From contig CM060731.1 in assembly GCA_030704615.1 (NCBI GenBank), positions 3,722,001 through 3,786,000 on the forward strand: a stretch of DNA of 64,000 nt. Direction: 5' to 3'. A program made the translations under genes and the position numbers. This document shows, one piece after another, positions 20,858 through 32,210 of the stretch. Under the pieces are notes generated by a model. That model made no database searches. It saw only the letters and a program-made list of their open reading frames with translations, and was not told the origin of the DNA. How positions within the stretch are numbered: the first letter of the stretch is position 1; every line of letters starts with the position of its first letter. This DNA comes from Takakia lepidozioides (taxonomy: Eukaryota > Streptophyta > Takakiopsida > Takakiales > Takakiaceae).

Positions 20858-21877
20858 CTAAATTGCATAGTCCTCTGCCATGTCAAAAGAATCCGCTGAA
20901 GAAACTGTTGTATCAGAATCCTCGTCCCCTCTGAGGTGTTTTAATGGTCGAACTCTAACTGGAATCCGTTCGGGCATACAATGTGTTCCCACCATGTCTG
21001 GAAGTTTAAACCGTAAAACTTGTTGTAAGCGCTGAATTGCAAAATTGGTGAAGACCTTGAACTCCTTGTCTGTCCAGGTGAGTGGTGTACCAATGACTTG
21101 TGAATTGTGCAAGTTTTTCCGGCCCTTAAAGAAAATATCGTCAGGCTCGAATTTCTGTGTTGACAAATTGTTCCAGGCTGCATGAAACCATGAACAAATC
21201 TGAGAATCCTTTTCCATCATAACTTTTGCCTCATAGAGGTACATATGCGGTGGCACTAAAGGTAAGACCCAATGATCCCCACTGGAATAACTCAGAAAGC
21301 GCGATTGCATCTTCTGCTGTTCAATGTGATAACGTGCCAGAAAACAAGCAGCGTAGTATAGCCCGCAGCCCATGACAATACTTGCTACCTCCTTGGTCTT
21401 GGTATAAATGAATCCATGTACAACTTGGAAGGCAATTAATTCCTTCAACATGGTACTTGCCTCATGCCAGTATCTTGCAAAGTGATGATCGTCAATTGGT
21501 CGATTGTTCGGAAGAACCTTAGTCCTAGTTGCCACTGGCAGCCAAATGCGCATGATCTGATAGTAATGTGCCAACGATTGCGGAGGACTAAATTCCTTCC
21601 AAGCCAAATCCAACACAATGGGAATTTGGTTGAAGGGCATAATCATAGCCCGACTGTACTCCCGTGCAGCAGGAGTTTTTGGTGAGTTAAAAGCAGCATC
21701 CCCCCATACCTCAGGCTGTGGTGGCTGTGGTGTGGCTGTAGTAACAACAGGGTCAGCTACTATCACAGTCACTTGTTGTGGTATTGGTGGCACTGGCTCT
21801 TGTACCACTGGCATCTCCTGCACCCCTTGCGAAGAAGACTGAAAAGCCAAAGTTCTGGCTTGTAAATAAGAAGCCAT
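20858..21877 (-). CDS. Unknown 339-residue ORF of the foreign LTR retroelement
   Basis: Begins MASYLQARTLAFQ and ends MAEDYAI with a TAG stop. A Pro/Gln/Val-rich start of about 60 residues is followed by a mixed helical region with several Trp and His residues (FARYWHEASTM, FHAAWNNLS). No protease, RT, zinc knuckle or membrane segment is visible. It lies only about 240 bp upstream of a polypurine tract and LTR, so it is at the 3' end of that element's internal region. It may be a Gag of a stripped-down (TR-GAG-like) element or an extra 3' ORF. I do not recognise the family. Confidence 0.5.
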   Translation of the reverse strand: MASYLQARTLAFQSSSQGVQEMPVVQEPVPPIPQQVTVIVADPVVTTATPQPPQPEVWGDAAFNSPKTPAAREYSRAMIMPFNQIPIVLDLAWKEFSPPQSLAHYYQIMRIWLPVATRTKVLPNNRPIDDHHFARYWHEASTMLKELIAFQVVHGFIYTKTKEVASIVMGCGLYYAACFLARYHIEQQKMQSRFLSYSSGDHWVLPLVPPHMYLYEAKVMMEKDSQICSWFHAAWNNLSTQKFEPDDIFFKGRKNLHNSQVIGTPLTWTDKEFKVFTNFAIQRLQQVLRFKLPDMVGTHCMPERIPVRVRPLKHLRGDEDSDTTVSSADSFDMAEDYAI

Positions 21878-22059
21878 CAGCTCATTTTAAGTGGGTGCAA
21901 TGCTGCTTCTAGTATGGGGCTCTTATCACTCAGTACATCATAGCGAAATTGAAGTGCTTTTTCTCAGGTAAATCTGTGTCTTTTGGCACTCTAAAGTGAG
22001 TTTTTTTTGTTGTCAGGGTTAAAGGCCGTGTTGTAAATTGACTTGGGATTGGTCCAGGG
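21878..22059. other. No gene recognised
   Basis: Short region between the retroelement ORF and the eS1 pseudogene. Confidence 0.4.
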
Positions 22060-24360
22060 AATAAATTTCACCACAGACAAGTTGATGGAGGCTGGTGCGG
22101 AAATGGTAGAGATTGATAGAGTCACATGTGGATATGAGAACAACAAACAATTACATGTTGCGGATTTTCTGCATTGGCTTCACAAAGAAGCGACCCAACC
22201 ACATTAAGCGCACTTGCTACGCACAATTTCAAAAATGTTAGACAATTTCTAGGGCTCTTCGACAAAATGATGCAATTCTTAGAAGTTGAATGGCAGTCTC
22301 TGAAAGAAATAGAACCTCAAGTACACCAGCCAATAGTTTTTGGGGATAATGAAGGCATTTCAGGTCTCTGATGTCCATTTCTGAGGTTCATGTGTGAGTG
22401 GGAAAGAGAGAGAGAGACAGAGAGACAGAGACAGAAATTTCCATAGAACATGACGGTTGGAATGGTGGTTGCTTGTCAGGAACACTGCAAAACATTGTAT
22501 GCAGCCAGTATTTCCATGCAGGTCCTTCACCAGTTTCGCGATATGCAACCTGATGTAAGTAGTGTTACCATGTCTCGGCTTGCTTCGGTGGAAGATGAGG
22601 GAGATCATTGTGCATGAAGCTCAAACTTGTGATTTGAAGGTTCTTGTAGCCAAGTTCATCCCAGAGGTGATTGGAAAAGACATTGAGAAGATATCAGCCA
22701 ATATATATCCTATACAGAACACCTTCATCCACAAAGTAAATATTATGAAAGCTCCCAGAGTTGATGTGGGCAAGCTTATGGAGGTAGAACTCGCTTCCCT
22801 CCTCTAATTTAAGTGCTGGATAAGTTTCGGTTTAGTGTCGACGTTCACTGCATACATTGGTTGTTTTCTTGGCTGGTATCTTGTTGCTTGGCTGCTTTCA
22901 TGGGGATCACATACAGTGAGGAGGTGGGAGCAAAGATAGAGCGACATGTTGGTGAGTTGGAAGAGCTTGAAGGGGAGCATATTGAGGTACCAGGGGTTAA
23001 ATTTCCCGTGTGTAGTGGAAGGGGAGGAGTACGAACGTAAGTTTTGCTGCAATAATTTTTGTTTTCCAGCCTACATGTTCTTGTTGGATATTAATTGAAG
23101 TGCTTTCAATGTTGCTGCAATACCATAATAAAGTGGAGGCTGCTGAATGCAGTTGGCCTTGCTTGGTGCGGACAGAATCCATTGCAATGTGGAGATGGCT
23201 GATTATAGCATTTCCAGAGGATGGTGTGGATGGCCTTGTGTGGTGCATGCAGAGTCCGTGGCAATGTGGAGATGGCTGAATGGGCAAAGGAGGCAAGTGG
23301 CAAAGAAGCCACGTCACTGGTACATAGTTGTGTGCGACATACTACAAGAAACTATACTATATGTCATTGTCATTGTTGTCCATGTGTTTTACAACAATGC
23401 TATCAATATAAGACTTCTGGTTCGCATTGGAAGCTCAATCCCTGTAAGTTCATTGTGTGTGAAGCTCAAACTTGTGATTTGAAGGATCTTGTAGCCAAGT
23501 TCATTCAACCGGAAAGGAAAAATTCTGAAAGCTCCCAAATTTGATGTGGGCAAGCTTATGGAGGTAAGACTTAGCTTCCCTCCTCTAATGTAAGTGTTGG
23601 ATAAGTTTCATTTAGTGTCGACCTTCATTGCATATATTGGCTCTTTTCTTGGCTGGTTTCATATTTTCTTGGCTGGTATGCTGTTGGTTGGCTTCTTTCA
23701 TTTCACGTGTGTAGTGGAAGGGGAGAAGTGCTTTCCTAAGTTCTGCTGCAACAATGTCTTTTTCCAGCCTAGATGTTCTCGATGGATACAAATTGAAGTG
23801 CTTTGAATGTTGCTGCAATACTATAATAAAGTGGAGGGTGCTGAATGCAGTTGGCCTTGCTTCGTGCAGGCATAATCCAGGGAAATGTGGACATAGCTGA
23901 AACCCCATGATAGCATTTCCAGAGGACGGTGTGGATGGCCTCACAATCCAGCATGCAAAATCCATGGCAATGTGGAGATGGCTGAATGGGCAAACAGGTT
24001 AAGTGGCGAACAAGCCACGTCACTGGTATATAGTTGCATGCTTACATAGTACATGAAAGCATACTATATGTCATTCCCAAAAATGACCATGTTGGTCCAT
24101 GTATTTTACAACAATGCTATCAATAAAAGACCAATGGTTCGCATTGGAAACTCAATCCCCGTAAGTGGCTTGTGCGTGATGCTCAAACTTGTGATTTGAA
24201 GGATCTTATACCTCAGTTCATTGCAGAGGTGATTGGAAAAGACATTGAGAAGGCAACAGCCGTTATCTATCCTCTACAGATCCCCTTCAATTTGATGTGG
24301 GAAAGCCGGCTGGCTGGAGGTCTAGTCTCACTTTCACTCATCTAATGTCAGTGTTGTATC
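22060..24360 (+). pseudogene. Ribosomal protein eS1 (RPS3a) pseudogene with a triplicated 3' part
   Basis: Translated pieces match the middle and end of cytosolic small-subunit protein eS1 in order: NFTTDKL and VRKW, HVDM...[16 protein letters not shown] and IKRTCYAQ (22075-22230), then [43 protein letters not shown] (22590-22790), and YSEEVGAKIERH...EVPGVK (22905-23010). A GT follows KLME, and the next piece is over 100 bp away, so introns were present and this is not a processed copy. Stops (VRKW then TAG; TAG at 22233) and frame changes occur. The CDLK..KLME exon recurs at 23466 and 24183 (periods 845 and 717 bp) within larger tandem units. The N-terminal half is absent. Confidence 0.85.
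22605..24360 (+). repeat. Tandem repeats of the eS1 3' exon and intron
   Basis: Three units start near 22605, 23450 and 24167, recognised by TCAAACTTGTGATTTGAAGG. Units 1 and 2 share the intron, a segment with two or more copies of GGCAATGTGGAGATGGCTGA, and a CCACGTCACTGGTA word. Unit 3 is partial and breaks up after 24300. Confidence 0.85.
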
Positions 24361-24673
24361 CATTGCAATGTGGAGATGTTTGAAACAACATTGGAGCATT
24401 TCCAGAGGATGGTCTGGATGGCCTTTCGTGGCGTGTGCCGAATCCATGGCAAGAAAACATCGCAGGCAGAACCCATGGCAATGGTACCAGCACGGGTTGG
24501 TCCAAAGCCAATTGCAACAACAAATGAAGAAAGGGTGCTGAAAGGAAAGCACTCCATAATTGATCATAAAATCCATTGTCCAAGCATGATATCTTAATGG
24601 GAATGCGAAGGGAGTGTTACCACCTTAAACTATAATGCATGGTCTATAACTGGAGTGCACAAATCTAGCATAT
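24361..24673. other. Spacer with remnants of the eS1-associated repeat
   Basis: A further copy of the CATTTCCAGAGGATGGT word occurs near 24400. No gene recognised. Confidence 0.4.
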
Positions 24674-25976
24674 CTAATCTTCATCATCCTCATCTATGTC
24701 TGGGTCACTACATGTATCACTGTCTTCATCACAGACTTGATCTTGTCCAAGGGTTGGCTGAACATCATCACCACGTATACGGGGTGCTCGGAGGTACAAG
24801 GAGGCCACCTGCTCTGGAGTAATTGGTACCGCTCGGCTGCATGTTGGGCCATCAGTAACCAGAGTCTCCTCTAGTCTTTGTGGGGCTAACAATCCTTCCA
24901 CTTCCGCCACATCATCATTATCAATTGATATGTCGCAGACCACTCTAAACACAAAAGGTTGCTCAGAAGGTGGAAGCATACGGTTAAAATTGACCAGTGT
25001 GAAGCCAACATCATCCTGCTTCATTGACATAGGTTGACGACCCACGCGACACGCCGGTACCCACGAACACAAAAACACTATAGGCTGTGTTTGGCCATAG
25101 TCAATTTGCAAAATCTCCCTTATAAGACCCACATATCTTGTAGGTTCTTCCATGTCATTGCCTGAATTGTTGGTAATGGGTTGGTGCTGGAAAACAGATG
25201 AGACTCCACAATCAAAAGACACCATACTTGTTGTGTTCATGCCGGGGGATGTAACCCTGTAATGGTTACCATACACTGTCATACTCTTGAATGACAGGGC
25301 AATAAATGATGGAGGCCCTGAAAGATCCAGTAATTCCTCACGTGTTGTAGGATCAAGCCCATCTGATTGAATTGAGAGATGATCCCGTACACCTTGAGGG
25401 AGCCAAACAACAAATGGAGGACATGGATGCAAATCAGGAGGGTACTGAATTGCCGTGGGATTGCTCATGCCTTCCAGCCCTTGCTCCTCACGAAACAAGC
25501 GTCGTCTGGCTTCTATCCGTGTGGACTCTGCTTCATATATCCTGTCACAATCCGAGGGTCAGCCAGGAGATTGATAGAGGTGGCGTGGGAGATATGAAAA
25601 GACGCCACCAACTAATGATAAATAACTAAAACTTAGAAATCTGAATGTCAATGAAGTAGATTTCTTACCCCAACATGACTGACAGACGAGGATGGTTCTG
25701 AATGATGTACTCATGTACAATATCACATAGGTCATTCAATTTTCGGGCTTTAGAACTTCCTTCCACAACTTCACGTTCCACAGATTCTGCCTCATCTGCA
25801 TCCCACACCTTTCGTACACTTCCATCAAATCCTGCCATATACTCTGTGCAAAACCCAATGCTTCTTCAAATTGGTATCCTTCTGCCATGCTCCCCTCGGG
25901 CCTTGCCATGTTTCTTACGTAGCCCTTCATATCTTTCATTGCCCGCTCCATGGGGTACATCCAACAAGATGCTAGG
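24674..25976 (-). pseudogene. tnp2 transposase copy 2, C-terminal exons
   Basis: Continues the gene interrupted by chromovirus copy 3. The first part reads ASCWMYPMERAMKDMKGYV (DUF4218-like) and shifts frame at about 25852, where one T is missing from GGTTTT. It then reads DEAESVEREVVEGSSKARK to a GTAAG donor at 25678. The next exon starts at 25541 (acceptor GACAG) with IYEAESTRIEARRR and runs to the stop at 24674. That exon contains YVGLIREILQIDYG...DDVGFTLVNFNRML, the DUF4216 pattern of CACTA transposases, and ends in an acidic tail. The two domains are standard at the C-terminus of TNP2 proteins. Confidence 0.82.
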
Positions 25977-26701
25977 TGTCGCGCACCTCCCTTCGGTAAG
26001 CTCCCCTTCACGTCATAGTTACTCGCTTTGATGCGCGCGCCTGACTCCCAACCTGGCCGCTGGGCCAACTTGGAGCTTCGGCTGCTCACCGGGACATAAC
26101 GGTCCCCCTTCGCTTCCCACTAAACCCTCCACCTATTTGGGACTAGTGGAATTCCCTTTGGTAGATGGCAGTCCGGAACAGCTCCCCACTCTTTGGTCGC
26201 TTTCCGGCTCGCTCGCTTACTCACTAGTTTTTGGTCACCAACGGGCTTGCACCGTTCTCGGGGTTACTACTCCCTATATATACTTCTGTAGCTGTCCGCG
26301 GGGGTTTCACAACCAGCCATGCCATTTTATGGCGAACCACCACGAAAACCCTCGACTCCCGGTGATGAGTCGCGGTGAGTCTTGGCCCACTCACCACGGC
26401 CCTTATGGACCGTGATGAGTCCCAAGACTCCCCACGACTCCCACCACGAGGTCTCCGCCCCCATGGTGAGTCCTATGCCACCCCCACTAAGTCCCGCTAA
26501 GCTACCACCACCCCTTGTGGAGCCACCCCCACCGCAACCCGGTGTGCGGGGCTCCACCTAGTGAGCGCCTCCGCCTCCTTGAGTGCCTTGGGCACTCAAG
26601 GGTGCTTCAGCCCCCCATACCTATCGCTGCCGCTGCCCCCACCACAGGGGCAGCTCCTCATGTGTCTCGACCCCCTGCCCTCAAGGCAAAGGGCCGCGAC
26701 A
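25977..26701 (-). repeat. 3' LTR of chromovirus copy 3
   Basis: 725 bp, TG..CA ends on the minus strand. It differs from the 5' LTR at six positions by eye, all single-base changes. Confidence 0.95.
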
Positions 26702-27605
26702 CACACCCCTACCAACAGGGAGTTGATGTCCTCATCGACTTGTCCATTTTGTAGAAACGAACATCCAAGTTGTGGCGTCCCACATGAAGGAGTTTGTTTC
26801 CGCACCATGGCGTCCCATGGTAAAGAACCAAACCCCACACTTGACTCTACTCTCCACTAGCTAGTTCGGCCGACTTCCTCCAAGTCCCGGCCAAGGGTGG
26901 AGCCTCTCCAGCTCCTCCCAGTGCACTCTTCTTGGCCTACTTCAAGGCCAAGGAACGATCCTCCCGAGGATCGAATCGCCTTACTGCAACACTATTGCTT
27001 GCGATCGCTCATGATGCCGCTTTTGGCATCACCTTGAGCAAGGGTTCTTTGGAACCCTCTTTGACTAGGAAGATAACCTTGAACCAACCGTGCGCCCCAA
27101 TCACTACAATTGGGTCCGCCTTGGAATGCTGGCCTGAGGTACGGGAACACGCCGAAGCCGCACTACGACTTCGTCCCGAGGCTACACGATTATAGTACGT
27201 GACCGGAAGCACGTAGCTTCCGCATTAGCCCGCACTACAAGGCAACCCCCTCGGTAGCGCAGTTATAGTACGCGCACGCGCCAGGTGCGCACTAGCACGT
27301 GAACTCCCAAAGAAGTCGCAAGTTTCCTTGCCCCTTGGATGGGGGTCACCCGATTTTGGCACTACGCAAACACACGATTAACCCAATTTACCTCTCCCAC
27401 TTTTATAAGCTAGCATGCATTCTACACACTAGCCAACCATACCATGCATCACCATTCCAAACAAAATAGGACGCACAACATTTGGAACCCATTTCCTTTA
27501 TAACAAATTTTTGTAGAATACAAGTTTTTGTAATCGGATTCCTAAGCTAGCTAAGCCGGGCTAAGCATGCATTTCCTCCCCCACGCTCCAAGGTTGATGT
27601 CCCCA
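26702..27605 (-). other. Noncoding 3' internal region of copy 3
   Basis: About 900 bp between the stop of Pol and the 3' LTR, homologous to 4507-5407. It ends in GGTAGGGGTGTG, the likely polypurine tract, right next to the LTR. No ORF. Confidence 0.8.
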
Positions 27606-30245
27606 TCAACTCTTCTTCCGCTTTTGAGGTCGCCCTTCGAAAACTGCGACCGCCTCAGATGCGTTTCCCATTTCTGAGGCACGCACCCAAGATGCCTCCA
27701 CCTGATGATAGCCCTTCCATTTGACAAGATACTCCATTTCTCGGTTCCTGAACCTCCTCGACTTAAGTATTGCCTCCACCTCGTACTCAGGTTCATTCTC
27801 ATGATCCAACAGCATAGGTGGCGGACGCAACACTTGGTGCCGATTCGGACGCGCTTCATCTTTGAAGTAAGGCTTCAAAAGGGAGACATGGAATACTAGG
27901 TGCACCTTGCTGTTTGCCGGCAGCTCCAATTCATACACATCCTCATTTATAACCTTCCGAATGCGAAAGGGTCCCGCATACGGAGGTACGAACTTCGGAC
28001 TGACTTCCGGAGGTAGTCGGAAATTCTTGATGTTCAACCAGACCTCTGTGCCTCCCTCAAATTTCACTTCCCTCCGCTTCCGATTCGCCTGCCTTTCATA
28101 CCGTTTCCTGGCTTTGGCAATGTTGTACTTTGCGAGCTTCAACAAACGCTCGCGTTCTTCCAGTACCGCTGCTACTGCCGGTTCTTCGACGTCCTGGGCG
28201 GCCCAACTTGTCAGCACCAGAGGTGCTTTTCCATAGACCAATACGAAAGGGGAAACTCCCGTTACGGAGTGTTCTGTGTTATTATAACATAACTCTGCCG
28301 CGTCTAAGTGTTCCACCCAGTCTGTTTGGTCTGCCGACACGTAATTCCGCAAGATCTGCTTCACTACGGAATTCACTCTTTCTGTTTGGCCGTCGGTCGT
28401 AGGTCGGAAGGCGGTGCTCATCTTCAGCCTCGTCCCCATCTTCTTCCAGAGTGCCCTCCAAAATTTACTCGTAAACTTTGGATCGCGGTCCGAGACAATA
28501 TCCTTCGGGACTCCATGATGCTTTAAGACGTGGGCGAAGTAAAGTCGCCTTGTCTCCTGCGCCGTTGCCGTCTCCTTGGTGGGGATGAAATGGCCCATTT
28601 TACTGAACCTATCCACCACCACCATGATTGCATCGAATCCTTTTGACAGCGGCATAGCAGTCATGAAATCCATCGAGACGCTTTCCCAAGTCCCCTCTGG
28701 AATCGGCAAGGGTTGTAACAGCCCCGCTTGCTTTTTGTACTCGCTCCGGTTTTGTTGGCATGTGGTGCATGTCTTGACATACTCCTCTGCCTCCTCCCTC
28801 AGTTTGGGCCAGAAATACTCTTTCTTCAAGAGTGCCGTAGTGCGCTTGGCTCCGCCGTGGCCCGCAAGCGGGCTATCATGGCATTCTCTCAAGAGGCTAT
28901 CTCTGATCCATCCCTTCGGCACGTAGAGATACCGGAGCAGTCCATTTTGCAAGTGGAACTGCGATTTAACCCCCATCCTCAAGTCCTGCATCACGGACTT
29001 CGCCAGCTCATCCTTCCGGCAAGCCTTCCGGATCTTCCTTTGGAGCGCCGTCTCGCCCTTGTACACCAACAAGAGCTGCTGCTTTCTACTTAAAGCATCG
29101 GCCACCACGTTGTCTCGTCCCGGTTTGTACTGGATATCCACGTCGAACACTGCCAAAGTATCTTGCCACCTAAGTTGTTTTGGGGACAACTTGGGCTGCG
29201 TGGCAAAATACTTCACCGTGACATTGTCCGTGAACACCTTCACTGGGTTGGAACCAACATAGTGGCGCCAAAGCTCAAGACAGTGCACCACCGCCTTCAT
29301 CTCTTTTTCGTGTGTCGGCCACCGTCGCTCCACTTCATTCAGTTTCTTACTTTCGTAAGCCACTGGACGTCCATCTTGCATCAGTACACCCCCAATCGCG
29401 AAGTCCGACGCATCTGTATGTATCTCGAACGGACGATCGAACTTCGGGATTTTCAAGACTGGAGCTTCCGCCATCCGCTGCTTCAATTCAGCAAAAGCTT
29501 GGCCACAAAAAGTGTTCCATGCCCAGACTTTAGATTTACACAGAAGGTCTGACAGCGGCCCCGCAATCTTGGCGAAATTTCTCACATACTTCCGGTAATA
29601 GGAGGCGAGTCCTAGGAAGGATCGCACTCCCGGGACCGAAGTCGGAGGCTCCCAGTCCAAGATCGCCCTCACCTTTCTGTCATCCATTTTGATCCCATCC
29701 TGTGTAATCACATGCCCCAAGAACTCCACTTTCATGACCCCGAATTCGCATTTTGAAGCTTTGGCGTACAGCTTCCCTTCCCGCAACTTCTGGAACACCC
29801 TTTTGAGGTGCTCCATGTGTTCCTCCTTTGTTTTCGAGTACACCAAGATGTCGTCGATGTACACGATCACAAAGTCATCCAACCACTCCTGAAAAAGGCT
29901 GTTCATCAGCGTGCTAAAGGTCGCCGGTGCATTAGTGAGCCCTAAAGGCATCACCAAGAACTCATAAGAACCATACCTTGTCCTGCACACGGTCTTCTCC
30001 TCATCTCCTTCCGCCACCCGAATTTGATGATAGCCGGAGCGCAAGTCGATCCGGCTGAAATACTTCGCTCCTGCCAACCGGTCGAAAATATCGTCGATCC
30101 TTGGCAAAGGGTACCGGTTTTTAATAGTCACCTTATTCAAAGCCCTATAATCGACACACATCCGCAGTGTCCCATCCTTCTTGTCTGCGAATAGCACCGG
30201 GGCTCCGTAAGGTGACTTACTCGGCCGGTTATACCCCTTTGACAT
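27606..30245 (-). CDS. Pol of chromovirus copy 3: RT, RNase H, integrase, chromodomain (879 residues)
   Basis: Long open frame in which the main domains survive. RT has [10 protein letters not shown] (29-38), [13 protein letters not shown] (63-75) and YIDD (129-132). RNase H has Asp277, Glu298, Asp340 and ADALSR. Integrase has the finger H456, H463, C493, C496 and the catalytic triad D526, D586, E622. A GPY/F module (YAGPF at 756) precedes the chromodomain (about 820-870, [10 protein letters not shown]...YLVKWKGY). Chromodomains steer integration to certain chromatin in this lineage. The chosen ATG is only the first after a 1-bp deletion (about 30272) that severs it from protease, so a normal Gag-Pol product cannot be made. 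Confidence 0.93.
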   Translation of the reverse strand: MSKGYNRPSKSPYGAPVLFADKKDGTLRMCVDYRALNKVTIKNRYPLPRIDDIFDRLAGAKYFSRIDLRSGYHQIRVAEGDEEKTVCRTRYGSYEFLVMPLGLTNAPATFSTLMNSLFQEWLDDFVIVYIDDILVYSKTKEEHMEHLKRVFQKLREGKLYAKASKCEFGVMKVEFLGHVITQDGIKMDDRKVRAILDWEPPTSVPGVRSFLGLASYYRKYVRNFAKIAGPLSDLLCKSKVWAWNTFCGQAFAELKQRMAEAPVLKIPKFDRPFEIHTDASDFAIGGVLMQDGRPVAYESKKLNEVERRWPTHEKEMKAVVHCLELWRHYVGSNPVKVFTDNVTVKYFATQPKLSPKQLRWQDTLAVFDVDIQYKPGRDNVVADALSRKQQLLLVYKGETALQRKIRKACRKDELAKSVMQDLRMGVKSQFHLQNGLLRYLYVPKGWIRDSLLRECHDSPLAGHGGAKRTTALLKKEYFWPKLREEAEEYVKTCTTCQQNRSEYKKQAGLLQPLPIPEGTWESVSMDFMTAMPLSKGFDAIMVVVDRFSKMGHFIPTKETATAQETRRLYFAHVLKHHGVPKDIVSDRDPKFTSKFWRALWKKMGTRLKMSTAFRPTTDGQTERVNSVVKQILRNYVSADQTDWVEHLDAAELCYNNTEHSVTGVSPFVLVYGKAPLVLTSWAAQDVEEPAVAAVLEERERLLKLAKYNIAKARKRYERQANRKRREVKFEGGTEVWLNIKNFRLPPEVSPKFVPPYAGPFRIRKVINEDVYELELPANSKVHLVFHVSLLKPYFKDEARPNRHQVLRPPPMLLDHENEPEYEVEAILKSRRFRNREMEYLVKWKGYHQVEASWVRASEMGNASEAVAVFEGRPQKRKKS

Positions 30246-30931
30246 TAGATCCTTGAGCTGAGTTTCAGCTCGACCAACTCCCTGTGGCTCAACCGGTAGG
30301 GTGCCTTGGCAGGCGGTTCCGATCCCGGTATCACCTCAATCTTGTGGTCAACTCCTCTTCGCGGTGGCAAGCCGCTTGGTAAATCCTCCGGCATCACATC
30401 TTGGTATTTCTCCAAGATCCCCTTGATCCAATCTGGGCTCGGCTCCCCATCGCCTTCTCCCTTCACTTCTCTAATGTAAAGCAAAAACTGGGGCTCGTGT
30501 GCCTCCTCCACGGCCCACTCCCTTGCTGACAGAAGGTTTATTCGCCCTCCCACGGATTTGGGCTTTTCCGACACTCGTAAGGCCTCGCCACCATTCCCAC
30601 ATGGTAGCGTGACTACTCTCTTGCGGCCATCTATGACCGCTCCGGATTTGCTCAAAAAGGTCATCCCCAAAATGAGATCCACTCCATCGATCTCGCAGAT
30701 GGTGAAGTTCTCACGTCCCTCCCAACTCCCCAGTTGAAGAGGAACATCAAACGCCAACCTTGTCGCCAACTGTGGTTCTCCTTTGGCAGAACGCACCTCA
30801 ATAGAGGCCCCCACGTCACTTGTCGGGAGTCCCAACTTTCGCGCCGCCGCCGGCGTCATGAAGGAGTGCGACACTCCTGTGTCCACCAACAACGACACGT
30901 TGGTTCCGGATATTATCCCATCCACGAACAA
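30245..30931 (-). pseudogene. Protease and RT N-terminus of chromovirus copy 3
   Basis: 228 residues in frame after Gag's amber codon. Protease has DTGVS where copy 1 has DTGAS, then IDGVDLILGMTFL. The frame continues to the start of RT ([13 protein letters not shown]) and is lost by a 1-bp deletion relative to copies 1 and 2 (AAACT for AAGGCT). In the parental element this and Gag and Pol were a single frame. Confidence 0.88.
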
Positions 30932-30934
30932 TAA

Positions 30935-32155
30935 CTAACTCCCTTTACGCAGGGCGCCAGTTTCCTGATACAACTCACAAGAATAGTAGCCTACCTTGCA
31001 AGTCCTGGCGACCACCGCTTCCACCAAGCGACTGATGGTATCTTCCGACAGCTCCGTGGTTGCCCGAGTCATGTTCAATTGCCGAGGTTTCGTGCACTTC
31101 TTGGCCATGTGCCCGGGCTCCCCGCAATTGAAACACACTCTATCAAAGGTTGCCTTCTGTCCGCCATAAGCCGCTCCACCCGCTTTTCCTTTTGAAGCAC
31201 CGGGTGCCGCCTTGACGTGTGAAGGCCCTCCCTTCGATTTCCACGTGCGATTGTCGCCGCGTGGCCTATCCCACTTCTTTTCCGGTCGGAAGGAGTCACC
31301 TTCCCGCCGGGTCTTGTTGTGGTTCAGCTCCGTACGGCCTTGTCTCTCACCCCTATGGACATCCGAGAAACATTCAGCCCTCTCAATTGCCTCGTTCAAA
31401 GTCTTGAGTGGCTTCTCCTCCAACTTCCGCCTGGCCCATGGGGCCAGTCCCGCCACAAAATTGAAGACCATTTCTGGTTCTGCCATGTCCGCGACTTCGA
31501 GCAACAGCACATTGAAAGCCTGGACATACCCCCGAATGTCATCTGTTTGCTTCAAATTCCTCATCTTGTCCCGGGCAAGCCAGGACGCGTTGAGGGGCAC
31601 AAACTGTCTCTTCATCAATTCATTGAACCCACTCCAGTTCAAGGTTTCCGGGCTTGGGCCTCGGTCGTGAAGGCGTTTCTGCCACCATTGTTGAGCATAG
31701 CCCCTCAAATAGGTGGGAGCCACTTCCACCCGATCCTCGTCACTCAACTTGGCCGCCCGGAAGTACTGCTCTAGCTCCAGGAGCCAGGTGTTGAGTGCCT
31801 TCCGATTTCGGACGCCCTCGAAGGTGCCGGGTTCCTTAGGCTTCACTTTAAACTTTGCCTTAGTGGAAGTGGCATTAGCCGCCTTCAACACGTCTTTCAA
31901 CGTCCCACCAAACTGCGCCAACAACCCTTCCCAAAAGGCTGCCGGCATGGGAGGCATCTGTTGGTCGGTCGGAGCTCTCACGGATTCCTCGGGCTCCGAC
32001 TCCTCGGATTCCTCCCGCTCTTGAGCGGCCTCGCTTTCAGAAACCTGCGTCGCTTCCTCAAATGGCCGCTTCGGTGACACGTCGCCCCCATCGGGCTCAC
32101 CAGGATCATCATCTTTTGGGCCGTTCCGCTTTCGCTTTGGCTTGCCCGACCCCAT
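30935..32155 (-). CDS. Gag of chromovirus copy 3 (406 residues to an amber codon)
   Basis: Starts MGSGKPKRKRNG, with an acidic N-terminal tract, capsid-like helices with FEGVRNRKALNTWLLELEQYF (112-132), a basic linker and a zinc knuckle with C341, C344, H349 and C354. The frame closes at TAG right after LRKGS, where copies 1 and 2 have CAG, so the stop is a private mutation. Gag packages the element's RNA into cytoplasmic particles. The start ATG is 55 bp from the primer-binding site, and the same ATG is seen in copy 2. Confidence 0.92.
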   Translation of the reverse strand: MGSGKPKRKRNGPKDDDPGEPDGGDVSPKRPFEEATQVSESEAAQEREESEESEPEESVRAPTDQQMPPMPAAFWEGLLAQFGGTLKDVLKAANATSTKAKFKVKPKEPGTFEGVRNRKALNTWLLELEQYFRAAKLSDEDRVEVAPTYLRGYAQQWWQKRLHDRGPSPETLNWSGFNELMKRQFVPLNASWLARDKMRNLKQTDDIRGYVQAFNVLLLEVADMAEPEMVFNFVAGLAPWARRKLEEKPLKTLNEAIERAECFSDVHRGERQGRTELNHNKTRREGDSFRPEKKWDRPRGDNRTWKSKGGPSHVKAAPGASKGKAGGAAYGGQKATFDRVCFNCGEPGHMAKKCTKPRQLNMTRATTELSEDTISRLVEAVVARTCKVGYYSCELYQETGALRKGS

Positions 32156-32196
32156 GATGAGGCCAATCCCAAGGACGATCGCGTACTAAACTCTAA

Positions 32197-32208
32197 GCTC
32201 TGATACCA
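32197..32208 (-). other. Primer-binding site of copy 3 (initiator Met-tRNA)
   Basis: TGGTATCAGAGC on the minus strand, two bases after the LTR end; the standard plant LTR-element match to initiator Met-tRNA. Confidence 0.9.
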
Positions 32209-32210
32209 AG

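Noticed and set aside
24334-24597. Overlapping short frames with MDSAHATKGHPD-type words
   Set aside because: They come from the repeated GGCAATGTGGAGATGG word in the eS1-associated repeat.
24700-24712. CACTAC near the end of tnp2 as a CACTA terminus
   Set aside because: It lies within the transposase C-terminal coding sequence and does not continue as AACAG.
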